Shown here in pieces: positions 11,301 to 21,430 of a stretch of 64,000 bases of DNA; position 1 is the stretch's first letter, and every line of letters starts with the position of its first letter. This stretch comes from Onchocerca lupi (taxonomy: Eukaryota; Nematoda; Chromadorea; Rhabditida; Onchocercidae). The stretch covers positions 1 through 64,000 of the forward strand of contig JAOVVO010000190.1 of assembly GCA_028564675.1 (NCBI GenBank), given 5' to 3'. Under the pieces are notes generated by a model. It had not been told where the DNA came from and did not search any database. It saw only the letters and a list, made by a program, of their open reading frames with translations. Position numbers and translations under genes: made by a program.

Positions 11301-14300
11301 TTTTATAAAAGTAATAAAATAAAACATTTTGCAGCTCAATTAAATTGCCAAAAATTATGATAGTGATTATAAATTTAAGTTTGACAAAAAAAGAAGTGAA
11401 GGAAAGAAACAAATGTTGAAGAGAAGTAGCAAATTAAAAAACGAATGAAACAAAAGCTTTTTTTTTTCAACAAAAAATGGAAAAACTATTAGAAAAGCAA
11501 AATTGTGTTAATTTAATGAAAGAAATTACTGACCTTTTTTTTTCCATTTTTTAAAATTTACCTTGTTATTAATGTTCTGAATCATTCGAATTTTCAATTT
11601 TTATAATTAATAAATTATTCATAGCATTAAAATATGAGTCATCAAAATTGCAGTCATTCAATTTTTTTATTAATTTTTTTTTTCGTTTTACATTTTTGTT
11701 ATTATTACATACAATTTAAAAAATTTTCAATTAATAGATTATTAAAATGCCAAATTTATTCTGACGCAATAGAATATTAATTGCTAAAATATATAATAAT
11801 TACAATATGAAATTTTTTCCTAATTAAGATTAAATTTAGAAAATTGTTAAAATTTGATTAAATTCAATAAGATTTTTATCTTTAAGCAGAAGAAATTTCG
11901 AAATATTAATTGAATGTAAATTATTATGACTTATTATTGTTGAAATTACTACATTTGAAAACTTTAGGCATAAGTTTTTCATTTGGGTTTTTATTTTCAG
12001 CAATACATTTCTGTGATCCATCAATACCTAATGATTGCGGTTTCGAAGGAAAATGTATGCGACAATTAAACGGCAATCGATGTCGCTGTCCAATCGGTCG
12101 AATGGGTATAATGTGTCGTCGTAAGTGGAATTTAAAATTTGAAAAAAATTTGAGAATTTTGCACATTTGAAACTTAAAACAAACTTTAATTCCATTTCAA
12201 AAAGAATTTGAAACTTTCTAAAATAAATTTTAGATATGATATATGAAGAAATAAGCTAAAATTGATTATACATTTATATAGAAACTTTAAAAACTAAGCA
12301 AAGATAAGAAATGAAACAATCGCATTTTTTTAAATTTCTTATATATTGTATTAAAAAAAATCCTTAATTACCGATTATTAGCAAATATAATAATTGGAAT
12401 CAAGTTGGATTTTTACTTTAGTAGAAATTTGTAATTCCAAATTCAAAAGTTAAAGTTTTTCTAGGACCTTGTCAGGATATCTACAAGTCATGTAAACACT
12501 GGAAAGAAGAAGATCGATGTCGATGGGCTAAACCTTTTTCACCATTTTTTGAAGACAATTGCGCCGAAAGTTGTGGCATATGTAAAAGCAATGGTCGATG
12601 TTAGTTTAAATTTAAAAAAAAAAAAGAAAGAATTCACCAATTTTTTTTATATTCTATTTCATTAATTTCAATTACACTACATTTTATATCTAAAATCACA
12701 CGTATTTTTTTTTTAATTTATTAAAAAACAAATTCAAATGAAAAATTTAAACGAAAAATTCCTACTTGGATTTTGAAATTAAATATCATTTTAATATGAA
12801 AAAAAAAGAACGGTATAAAATGCATATTTAAATGGTGCTATATGCAAGAAATTTGTCATTAATATTTATCATTTTTAATTAGAACTTTAATAAACTCATT
12901 TGATTGCTATTTTGTTCCTATCTCTGCTCTTTGATATCATTACTTAGTGAATTCGTTTTGACGGCATTTACCTAAATTTAATCATATTACAAAATAAATT
13001 AAATTAATTTCAATATGAATATAATCATTTTATTAAATCTAATTATATAACAAAATAATTTAAATTAGTTTCATTATGAATAAATTATATTTCATTAATC
13101 AATATTTAATCATTATTTATAGCATAATATAATAAATATCCTTTATTATTTGGGACCATTATTTGAAGCTATGATTGTTAATTGATGATTACTATTATAA
13201 TTGTTATTTAAAATTAATTAATTGCGATTAAAGAAATCATTATCTATCACTTTTTATTTTTCACTATTATAAATATTATTGTGAAAATATGTCTTTTCAT
13301 TATAATTCAAATTATTCATACTAAGATTAAACTATTCTTACCAATATTTGAAATAGATCAGATCATTAAATTAAATTTATAACTCTTATCACTCAAATTA
13401 ATTTCTCTTATTCCTTCTTTCTTTTTTCCATTGAATAATAATTACAAATTAAATTTTACGACTTTTTGTTTCGAGAAAATATATTGTCATTTTTGTAAAA
13501 TTCTTAATTTATTCTACAAATTTCAGTAACTTCAAATTTTAAAATGAATTAGAAATTTGGTGCAAAGAACTTGGAAAATACGAAAAAAAATTTGTTTAGA
13601 AAATCAATTACTGCTTCCTATATTTTGACCCAATTTTCAAATTAAATCAATGGAATGTTTGAACAAATTCAATAAATAAAAACGAAATACGAGAATCTAA
13701 TCAATTAAAGTATAGATATTGAGCATTTTATGTATTTTATTTAATGTTAATCGCTTCTGTAATAAAGTCCAACGGAGTTTGTAAATAATGATTTGCGAAA
13801 AATATTAACCTTCAATAAATTGATTCTGGAAAAAAGAATGGACAAATTTGAATTTAATACTTCATTTATATTAGAACTAAAAATAATTTTAATGAATATA
13901 TTCAAATTACTTTTATAAATTACATATTTTTGAATTATTTATTAAATACAACTGGAAATTTCATCAAATATTCTTAGATATTTTCGATTTAAACATTATT
14001 TGTTCATTTATTTTTCAAATATATTTTAAATATTTTTCAAAAGATATCAATTATTAATCAAAGTAGTCGATAATTTTCCATCAATATTTCCAAGTGCCTT
14101 TTAAATTTAGCATTTTTTTTAAAAATATTTTCCAAATATAACGGTGCATTTAATGCAGATTCAATAATAAATTATTTGCTTATTATAATTTGGTATTCTA
14201 GAAAACAAACATTTTTAGCATTAAAAATTCCATTACCACCTATTCTTGAACCAGTATCATGGATAATTGGCCGTTGGGAAACGGCAACATCAGCCGGTGA

Positions 14301-17300
14301 TCGATTTCCGGTTTCATTTGAACATCCATACAAGGAAATCTTGGATATCTCACTTGCCGAAGCACCAATGTTCGATCGCCCACCCGTTAATATTTCGTTC
14401 GTATTTTTTTCTTTTTTTGAAATATTCATAATCGAAAAAAGAAAATGACTCAAAAAATCGACTAATTTTTCAATCATCTTGCAGTGCAGCATCTGATTAT
14501 TCAATTGATAAAATTTTCACGCTATCTAACTCTTTTTCACTACAGTATCGAATTTACCAATCCTTTTTTACTGTGATAAGTAAAGATATCTAATTTTTTA
14601 ATTCCTTTCCACTACAGTATCCAGTTTTTAATCCTTTTCCAGTACAGCATTTTGTTTTTGATCCCCTTTCATTTTCATTTTTTCAATTGATAATTTCTCA
14701 TTACAGTACCTATCTTTTTTCATTTTAGTATCAAATTTTCTAATTATTTTTCACGACAATGTTTAATTTTTCATCTAAAGCCTTTCTATTATAGCATACA
14801 ATCTTGAAATTCAGAACTTTTACATTAAAGTACTCAATTTTTCAATCTTTTTCCACTACAGCATCTAAAACTTCTTATCATTATAGTATTTAATTTTTGA
14901 ATCCCTTTTCATTACAAGATAAAAATTTTCAATTCTTTTTCACCGAAGCACTAATTATTCAATCTAAAGCTTTCATTTTTACAGTATCCAATTTTTCAAT
15001 TCAAATCTTTTACATTAAAGTAATTTTTCAATCGAAAACTTTCCGTCAGAGTATCTAGTCTTAAAAATGTATTTGAATTTAACTTCTAGCATCATCAATA
15101 ATTCATAGCAATATAATGAAGGAAAATTCGTTTAGCGTCCGAGCATACACCAATGAAGGATCAGAATATGTTGAAGTTGGTTTCATGACCGGAAAACCGT
15201 TCCGTGAATTAACCGGATTCATCAAATCCAACCAATCATTGAATGAAAATGACCAAGTTGCTATTGAAATGGTCAGTAATACAGGTACTGTTGCTAATTC
15301 AAAATAAAATTTCAAAGAGAGAAAAAAGATTAATTCTAACTAATATAGAGAAAGGAATTAAAAAAATAAAATTAATATCTATATTTTCGTATTTTTATAT
15401 TGTATTTATAACTAAAAAACAAGATTAATATTTATTTTATATGACACGTACTTAAACCTTTCCATTTCTTCTACCATAATTGTAATTCAAAGGAATGATT
15501 ACATTTTCCGTAATTTTTATATTCTATTCCCTAAAAAAACTTTGCAATGGTTGTAAAATATGAAATTGAATTTTATCCCATGGGATCCAGAAAAGAAATT
15601 GAATTTCACTTGATTTATGATTCATAACAGAAAAGTTTTGAAATCTAAAAGAAAAGAAAAACTATTTTTTTATTATATGTCATAACTTTTTGATTTTTTT
15701 AAAAATTAATTGAAATTCGATTCAAAATTTTGCCATATATCTAAATATGCCACATATTTCTGAATAATTTGATTAACTAAAAAAAAAATTGAAACTTCAT
15801 TTATGAATTTGATAACTAAATATGCAAATATTGGCTTGTAACTTTTGAACATATATCAATTCATGATCATTTAGAATTTTTAAAATGAATAAATCTTACA
15901 AATAATTTAAATTATTAGAATGGAAAAGGGAAGGAAATAACATAAAGTGTTGCAATCAGAAAATGAAAAAATTTAATGAATGACAATATTTTGAATCGAA
16001 TTCCAATTAATTTTTATTCGCCATATTCGATATGAAGTAATGGAATAGTTTAAGATAACTGTGTACTTCTTTGTAATTAGAAATTTCAACCAAAATTCTG
16101 CTTATTCTTAATTAAATTAAATTAAACTTTAATTGAATTTAACCATGCTCAATTATAATTTCGCGATAACTGATTTAAGCTGGCATACATTTAATCAATA
16201 ATATTTAATTTCAGCAAAATTTTACCTATTTTTAATTAAATTAAATAAAACTCAATTAAGTTTACTTTTGCTCAATGAAAAGATTTGGTTTCTTTAGTTA
16301 ATTACTTAAACTCATCAACACTACTAATAATTCACTTACGTTATAAATTAAAAATTACCATTTAATTGGATTTTTTAATATTAATTAAGCATAATATTGG
16401 AGGAAAAATTTAAAGTAAGCAAAACTATTTAAACCAATGAGTTTTCATTCATTTTTTCTCCAATATTAATTATTAAATTAAAAATCCTCAATTAAATTGA
16501 ACTTTTATTCATTCATTTATTATCATTGCAGGCATAATTACAATTGAAGAAGGAATTTTACACGATAGTGAAATTTCGCTTGCTTTAAAATATAAGCAAG
16601 GAGTACCAAAAGCTTATCAATATTTCTTAAAAAAGGTATTAACTTATTTTCCGTAATTTTTTCAAATTTTTTTTATCTTAAATTTCTAAAGATTTTTCCT
16701 TTTACAAAGATGAAATTTTTATTTTTCACATATTTCAAAATTGTATACACATTAGTTTTTTTTAGTTATTTTTTACAAATTCTTTTATTTTAGATTTTAA
16801 AAATTTCTTCATTTTGCGAAAAAAAAGTTTTTATTTTTGTATGTTTCAAAATTGCATATGGATATTATTGTCGATATAAATTTTGATCTAAAAAAGGAAA
16901 AAACATAATTTTATATTAATTACACATACATATTTCCAAAAGTTTTAATATATTTAGCAAAAATTTATGATATCAGATAAGTGGCTAAAATATTTAAGAA
17001 AAAACTTCATGTTTTGATTAAAATAATATATTTCCAAAGGGTGAAATTTCTTGAACATTATTTAAATACTAAACAAATTGATAATTAAATTGTTATATAA
17101 TCGGCTTAACATAATTTTTGAAATCAATAAAATTTATGCTTGTAGAATAAAGTAGTAATCATCAAATATGGGAAATTTTTTAATATTTTTGAGCAATATA
17201 TTATATGAATTGCAAAAATACTATTAATTATTAAAGTTTATTAAAAATCATTAAAATTTGAAATTGCAAAATTAATAAATTTTTATAAATTCTAATTTTA

Positions 17301-18799
17301 TGCAAATAAATAAAGAAGAATCTTTTTTATAGTCACGGCGATCTTTCAAGTTAAAAAATTGGAATATACTAATGGAAAAGACAGTTATGGAACTTTCAAA
17401 TGGTACTATCCGGAAATGGCTGAAACGATATCGAAGGACGAAAGATTATTTAATGGAATATTAAAATTGTTTAAAAAAATAATAATAATTGAAAAAGCTT
17501 ACCAGCTCGAAACTACCTGATAAGCTGATAGTATTTTTTACAGCATCCTAAAAATATTCAATTTTTTTTTTCGATAAGAATATCATCAGATTTTTGCAAA
17601 AATTTCGGATGATTTGAAATAAAATAGTTGAGCTCTGATAAAATTGTTAGCATAAAATAATCATATAACATTATTAAATATCGTATTATATTTTAAAATT
17701 TCAAATTTGATAAATAATAGTTCAACATTAGATAAAAAAATAAATTACGATATGTAAACGAATAAGAATACTTTTGATTTTCTTTTTCTCTCAAATATAA
17801 GTGAAAGGAACATATGTATAGAAAAGATTAACCAAATTTTGAATAAATGAAACTAAGCTTGAATAAAAGATAATTAGTTGTAATTTGAATTTTTTTTTTT
17901 TTTTTTTTTTTTTTGTTTACATATGATTTATATGAAAGAAACAGCCCATTTTTTGAAAAAATTTGAAAATATACATTGATTTTGTAAAATTTATCAATTA
18001 TTCTTGGCAATAAAAATACATAACTGTTTGCTTGAAAAAAGAAAGTAAAAATTTAATCCTTTTTTTTTTTTTTTTTTTTGTATGCAAACAATATTTTATG
18101 AATATAGTCAAATATGACCAATCGATAGACTAAATTATATCAATAAAATTAAGGAAAAGAAAAGAAAGAAAAAAAATTTTCTTAAATAGCTGATCTATCA
18201 ATAACGTTAAATATATTGAATTAAACATTGAATTATTGAATATCGAATTGTTCATAGGCATATATCAATAATAATATTGGATTATTGAATTATTAAATTA
18301 TTGAAATTGAAGTGGAAGTATTGAAATTCAACACATAAATATTGAATTGAATATTTAAAAAAAAAAATTATAATATATTGATAGTAAGTTTAATTTAAAT
18401 TTAATTCAAATTATTATAGTATTTGCATGTTGAATTATTGAAATTGAAAGCGAAATTACCAATTATTTCAATGAAAAATGAGGAAATTAAAAAAAAAAAA
18501 TTAAATAAAATAAAAGTAAATGAATTGCTTACCAATTTGATAATTTGATATAAGAAAACACTCATTGTAACATTAATAATTTTATTTGGATGCATGACAG
18601 GTCGTGTACCTTTCTTATAATATTTCAACAGATCACTATGTAATCGATATGTTAAAGGTACATCACGTCGGTTCAGTGGTTCGTTGAATTTTGAATTGTA
18701 AATTGTTGAATTAATACAACTTGAAGATGATAGCATCAATGATAGTAAAAGTAGTAGAAATAACATGGAATATGCAAAATACATCGAAATTATTGCCAT
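2347..18799 (-). CDS. Cys-loop ligand-gated ion channel subunit, nAChR-like
   Basis: Twelve minus-strand exons, all phase-consistent: 18799-18533, 8337-8293, 7971-7862, 7425-7288, 6773-6644, 5869-5758, 5626-5542, 5346-5207, 4049-3899, 3719-3635, 3282-3119, 2578-2347. They give about 552 residues. Exon 1 has a signal peptide (LLLLLSLML) and the N-terminal helix with RLHSDLLKYYKKGTRPV. Then come WKDDFLQWNP, loop A IWIPEF, the Cys loop CKLDVKFFPFDIQQC with 13 residues between cysteines, loop B FGSWAHSN, M1 FYYVFNLVIPSTIITLVAVI, M2 and M3, the intracellular loop, and M4 near the C-terminus. This is the architecture of an acetylcholine-receptor-like plasma-membrane channel subunit. Loop C lacks the vicinal cysteines of alpha subunits. 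M2 is atypical (see findings). The first intron is 10.2 kb and carries two opposite-strand genes, so linkage of exon 1 to the rest rests on phase and domain continuity. The exact ACR/LGC subgroup is not assigned. Confidence 0.83.
3409..3446. repeat. (TA)n / TATG microsatellite
   Basis: An uninterrupted TA run with a few TATG variants in an intron of the Cys-loop receptor gene, between the exons at 3282 and 3635. Confidence 0.9.
4524..4710 (-). pseudogene. Decayed fragment of eukaryotic 28S rRNA
   Basis: The minus strand matches the conserved large-subunit rRNA block that runs from GCGATTCTGACGTGCAAATC (ending 4710), through GGTATAGGGGCGAAAGACTA and TCTAGTAGCTGGTTCCCTC, to the AATGATTAGAGG and CCTATTCTCAA-type segments (about 4524). 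The order and spacing are those of 28S rRNA. Internal positions differ from the universal core mostly toward A or T (for example CGAACTATC for CGAACCATC), so it is a mutated, non-functional copy. It lies in an intron of the Cys-loop receptor gene. Sequence between 4710 and about 4920 is also less AT-rich and may be more of the insertion, but I cannot align it from memory. Confidence 0.88.
5940..6190. repeat. Degenerate tandem repeat in a receptor intron
   Basis: About six imperfect copies of a unit of roughly 30-40 bases built around TTTGAGRATATGGTAAAACTAC. They lie in the Cys-loop receptor intron between the exons at 5869 and 6644. Copies drift in length and spacing. No coding potential is seen. 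Confidence 0.65.
8338..11184. other. Left part of the large receptor intron, no gene
   Basis: AT-rich sequence with long homopolymers (T run near 9016-9039, A runs near 8684 and 10766). It includes a degenerate repeat at 9180-9460 and one GC-rich island at 10257-10310. Open frames at 8787-9141 on both strands are created by a poly-T/poly-pyrimidine tract and are not credible genes. Confidence 0.6.
9180..9460. repeat. Degenerate repeat of AATCTTATCAATCTT-type units
   Basis: About four imperfect copies of a unit combining AATCTTATCAATCTT and GAATAATCATGATAATTTAA, each roughly 60-80 bases. They lie in the large intron of the Cys-loop receptor gene. The units have diverged strongly from one another. 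Confidence 0.6.
11185..12604 (+). CDS. Small secreted protein with one EGF-like and one ShKT domain
   Basis: Three exons, 11185-11266, 12001-12120 and 12465-12604, give 113 residues. The start is 13 bases after a TTTTGCAG acceptor, consistent with trans-splicing. Residues 1-20 form a signal peptide (FLIIFVIKCFYQISA). Exon 2 encodes an EGF-like domain with six Cys spaced 7-5-8-1-8 and a C-R-C pair. Exon 3 encodes a ShKT (SXC) domain with Cys spacing 6-8-13-3-2, followed by a short tail ending GRC. ShKT domains are abundant in nematode secreted and surface proteins, often attached to enzymes; here there is no catalytic domain. It lies antisense inside the proposed first intron of the Cys-loop receptor gene. 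Its function is unknown; matrix, cuticle or excretory-secretory roles are possible. Confidence 0.85.
12605..14201. other. Gap between nested genes; expected to hide the first nitrobindin-like exon
   Basis: AT-rich sequence with no clear exon. The first recognised exon of the next gene opens in the third codon position and has no in-frame ATG before conserved residues. A short coding exon ending in phase 2 should therefore lie here or further upstream. The preceding ShKT exon ends in a stop, and its possible internal donors (GTTAGT at the stop; GTAAAA in the last Cys codon) are in the wrong phase, so I do not join the two genes. Confidence 0.5.
14202..17464 (+). CDS. Nitrobindin-like / THAP4-type beta-barrel protein, 5' incomplete
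   Basis: Exons 14202-14400, 15090-15284, 16532-16635 and 17333-17464, plus a possible 34-base exon at 14546-14579 needed to bridge phases. The first exon has PILEPVSWIIGRWETA, the N-terminal signature of the heme-binding beta-barrel family (nitrobindin, THAP4 C-terminal domain). Later exons give EVGFMTGKPFRELTGFI, the strand pair SNTG/IITIEEGILHD, and a basic C-terminus. Members bind heme in a lipocalin-like barrel and are linked to nitric oxide or peroxynitrite chemistry; nematodes encode several without the THAP zinc finger. The first exon with the ATG was not found. The phase between the first and second main exons only works with the small extra exon or some other unseen one. The gene is antisense within the Cys-loop receptor intron. 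Confidence 0.72.
14480..15062 (+). repeat. Degenerate tandem repeat of polypyrimidine-ACAG units
   Basis: Roughly a dozen imperfect units of about 35-50 bases, each resembling TTTTTCAATCCTTTTCCACT followed by ACAGTATC. They lie in the nitrobindin-like intron between 14400 and 15090. Each unit mimics a 3' splice site on the plus strand. Confidence 0.7.
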
Positions 18800-19564
18800 G
18801 ATTATGGTAATTTTTGATAAATTTTCGATTTTTCAAGTAATAATTTTTCTGATTGAATGACAGGAATGGAAGGAATTCGTATGTGAAAGATCATTTTCCG
18901 GGTTTATGACTATAAAAAAAATCTGGAAAACTGAACAAATTAAATAAACCAAGCAAAGAAAATGAGAAATAAGCTATTAATTGTAAAAAAAAAAATCTGA
19001 AAAATTAAACAATGATGAGCAAATTAAGAAAAGAAAATATATAAAATGTATCGGAATTATTAAATCATGATTTATGTAATTTTTGGTAAATTGAAGATTT
19101 TTCGTGTTTGTTGATTTACACATTTTTTGATTAAATTTTAAGAAATTTTTTTTAAATAATCTTTTTTGATTAAATAGCAAGAATTCGAAAAATGTAGTAA
19201 TTTCTTTGAATGAATGATTGGAATACGAAAAATTCGTAAATGAAATATTATCTTCCGGTTTTATGATTGTAAGAAAAAAAGAATTCAGGAAATTTGGAAA
19301 TTGAACAAAAGCAAGATGCGGCGAAATTAATGAACCGTGGTTTGAGTAATTTTTGATAAATTCAAGATTTTTTATATTTTCTTGACTTTTTTAAATTTTT
19401 TAAAAATAATTTTCTTCTTTTACTTTTTTTTTATTTTTTAATTAAATGATAGAAGCCCGACGTAAAATATCAATTTCCGATTAATGGATGTAAACAAAAA
19501 AAAAAAAAAAAAAAAAAAATCACTGAAGCAACCCAGACTCAAATCCACACGCATTACCATGAAT
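18800..19564. other. Region between divergent-tail genes, no gene seen
   Basis: This should contain the promoter and 5' leader of the minus-strand Cys-loop receptor (ATG at 18799) and sequence downstream of the minus-strand BET gene. It contains a poly-A tract at about 19498-19519 and imperfect internal repeats of a GATTTTTC / AAAAAATCTGGAAA type near 18820-18940, 18980-19090 and 19210-19400. No coding signal is seen. Confidence 0.5.
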
Positions 19565-19713
19565 TTATTTCCTACTTTTTTCTCCTGCTTTGCTGATACT
19601 AAACCAAGTTATGGAACAGAATTTCACCTTCTCCACTGACTGCTCAGCACCTTGTGGTTTTTCAGCACCAATACGCTGCCCCTGATGTTCCACTTTTGCA
19701 TTATCTGTGGTCT
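19565..19713 (-). CDS. Possible alternative C-terminal exon of the BET gene
   Basis: After a TACTATTTCAG acceptor the minus strand stays open for 48 codons, with balanced coding-like composition (TTDNAKVEHQGQRIGAEKPQ then a basic end SKAGEKSRK), and stops at 19565-19567. The last BET exon contains the alternative donor GAATCA|G|GTTAGA immediately before its stop codon. Splicing from there is in phase with this exon (G + AG), replacing the final Gly-stop with this extension. The intervening 1.7 kb would be an intron in one isoform and 3' untranslated region in the other. This is inferred from phase and composition only. Confidence 0.55.
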
Positions 19714-21430
19714 CTGAAATAGTAACCGAGAGTCTTATTTTATGCTCTTATAAAGAGCTTATTAATGAAGAAATTATACATTTCAAACACAGTCTTCTGA
19801 GCCAAGGTCAATTACATTTTACTTTCATACAAAACTCTCGCTTCTGTATGAATGGTGATTGACGCCTATCTTTTCTCTGTCACACTATTTTAATATTTTG
19901 TAGTGATATCAGTATGAGTAAAAATGACTTATTTTATCGATGAAGAATGAATAATAAATATGTGTGCTATGGAATCGAAATGGACAAAATAACAATAATA
20001 TTCCATGCATAACAAAAAAGGGAAACAAAAAGCAGTCAGTAATTCACCACCAACAAGTAATTATAAGATCGTTGTATTATGAAATGAGAATCATATCAAA
20101 CAATCAATTATTGGCATTTTTTAACAGATACAACGCTGAACTCAGAAAAACTGCAGCGAGAAAAGATGTACCATGATACGCGTTACTACGAAAAACATAG
20201 AAAAGATGCGGTAAATTTGAAGAAAAACTGGCATTTTATTCTGTATCAATAACAGTACATTTATTCCTTCAAGATATTTTCAAACAGCAAAAACATTTCG
20301 CCGGCATATCTTTCCGGAAATATTCTCAAATGACAGAAACATCAAGTATGGCTATCTTTTGCGGTCTATTTTTCAACGAAAAGTCAAAGACGGGTTTAGA
20401 AAGATTAGGAAAGAAAGAGAACTAGAGAAATTATGAATGAGTACGTTTTAACAAAAAAATTAAATCAGACAAAACAAAGGTAGTCAAAAAAATTTTTGCA
20501 CATCACGAAAAAGTAAAGAGAATAACCACAAGAAAAATGTGGAATAATAATCTCTAGACAGCTTTTCATTTCTCACCTTGCTTTCCATTTTCTTTTAAAA
20601 GAAAGGTATACCAGATACAACAAATGAACCCTTTCCGGAAGTGCAATTCCACTTCAGGTTATCAACACAAACAGTGATTTCCTTTTTTTCCAAAGACCTT
20701 ACTCCGCCATGTACTAAACATGGTAAATCGTCCTAATAAGTGATGTGCAAAAAAGGAAAAAAGGTTGGTCCTTGGTTTCAAATTCAAAAAATTTGAAAAA
20801 GATAGCTCACTGTTTATAGGAAATAATGAAGACGGCAAATGGTTCCGTTCTGGCAATCATTGAGACTTGTGAAAAAAAAAAAAAAAAAAGCGATTGAGAA
20901 TTACAGAACTGCGATTTTTTGTCCTTAACATCTCCTCACTTTAACTTTCAAAATGATTTTTAAAATTTTTTTAAAAACTTTTCCCTATTGATAAGCGTCA
21001 ACCACCGTTTTATAGCGAGAGATTTGCATGCAACTGTGTTGCCTGTTGTAGATATTGCACTTACGGGCACAACAGAGATAATAGCATCAAATATTCTCGA
21101 TAATCAAGTTTTCGTTATTTAAATAAATGAAAAGAGCACCTTTCTAATTCAGAAACAACGTTTCTTCAAATTATATTAAGAATTAACAATCAAGAATTAA
21201 TAAGATTAGGAATAAAATTATTATCGTCCTATTTTGGAATTAATAATGTGCAAAAAAATAAAATTAAATGCCTGAACTAAGCAGCTAAATTACAACAAAA
21301 TGCTAATGAGGTAAGTAAAAGAAATGAGTTTCTAAAAACAAGATCAAATAGACATGAGGAACAAACAAAAATGAGAAAAAACGTGAAAGTGAAGACTTTA
21401 AAATCTCATGTCACCTTGTCAAATAACACT
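19714..21430 (-). other. BET 3' untranslated region or terminal intron
   Basis: There is no conserved coding frame. The open frames at 19964-20176 (plus) and 20662-20856 (minus) are low-complexity or chance. A poly-A run sits at about 20872-20889. The stretch near 20995-21080 is less AT-rich and has short inverted matches (TGTTGCCTGTTG / CACAACAG), but nothing I can name. Confidence 0.5.

Noticed and set aside
12465..14400. Fusion of the EGF/ShKT gene with the nitrobindin-like gene
   Set aside because: The ShKT exon ends in a stop, and its possible internal donors (GTTAGT at the stop, GTAAAA in the last Cys codon) are in the wrong phase for the exon at 14202.
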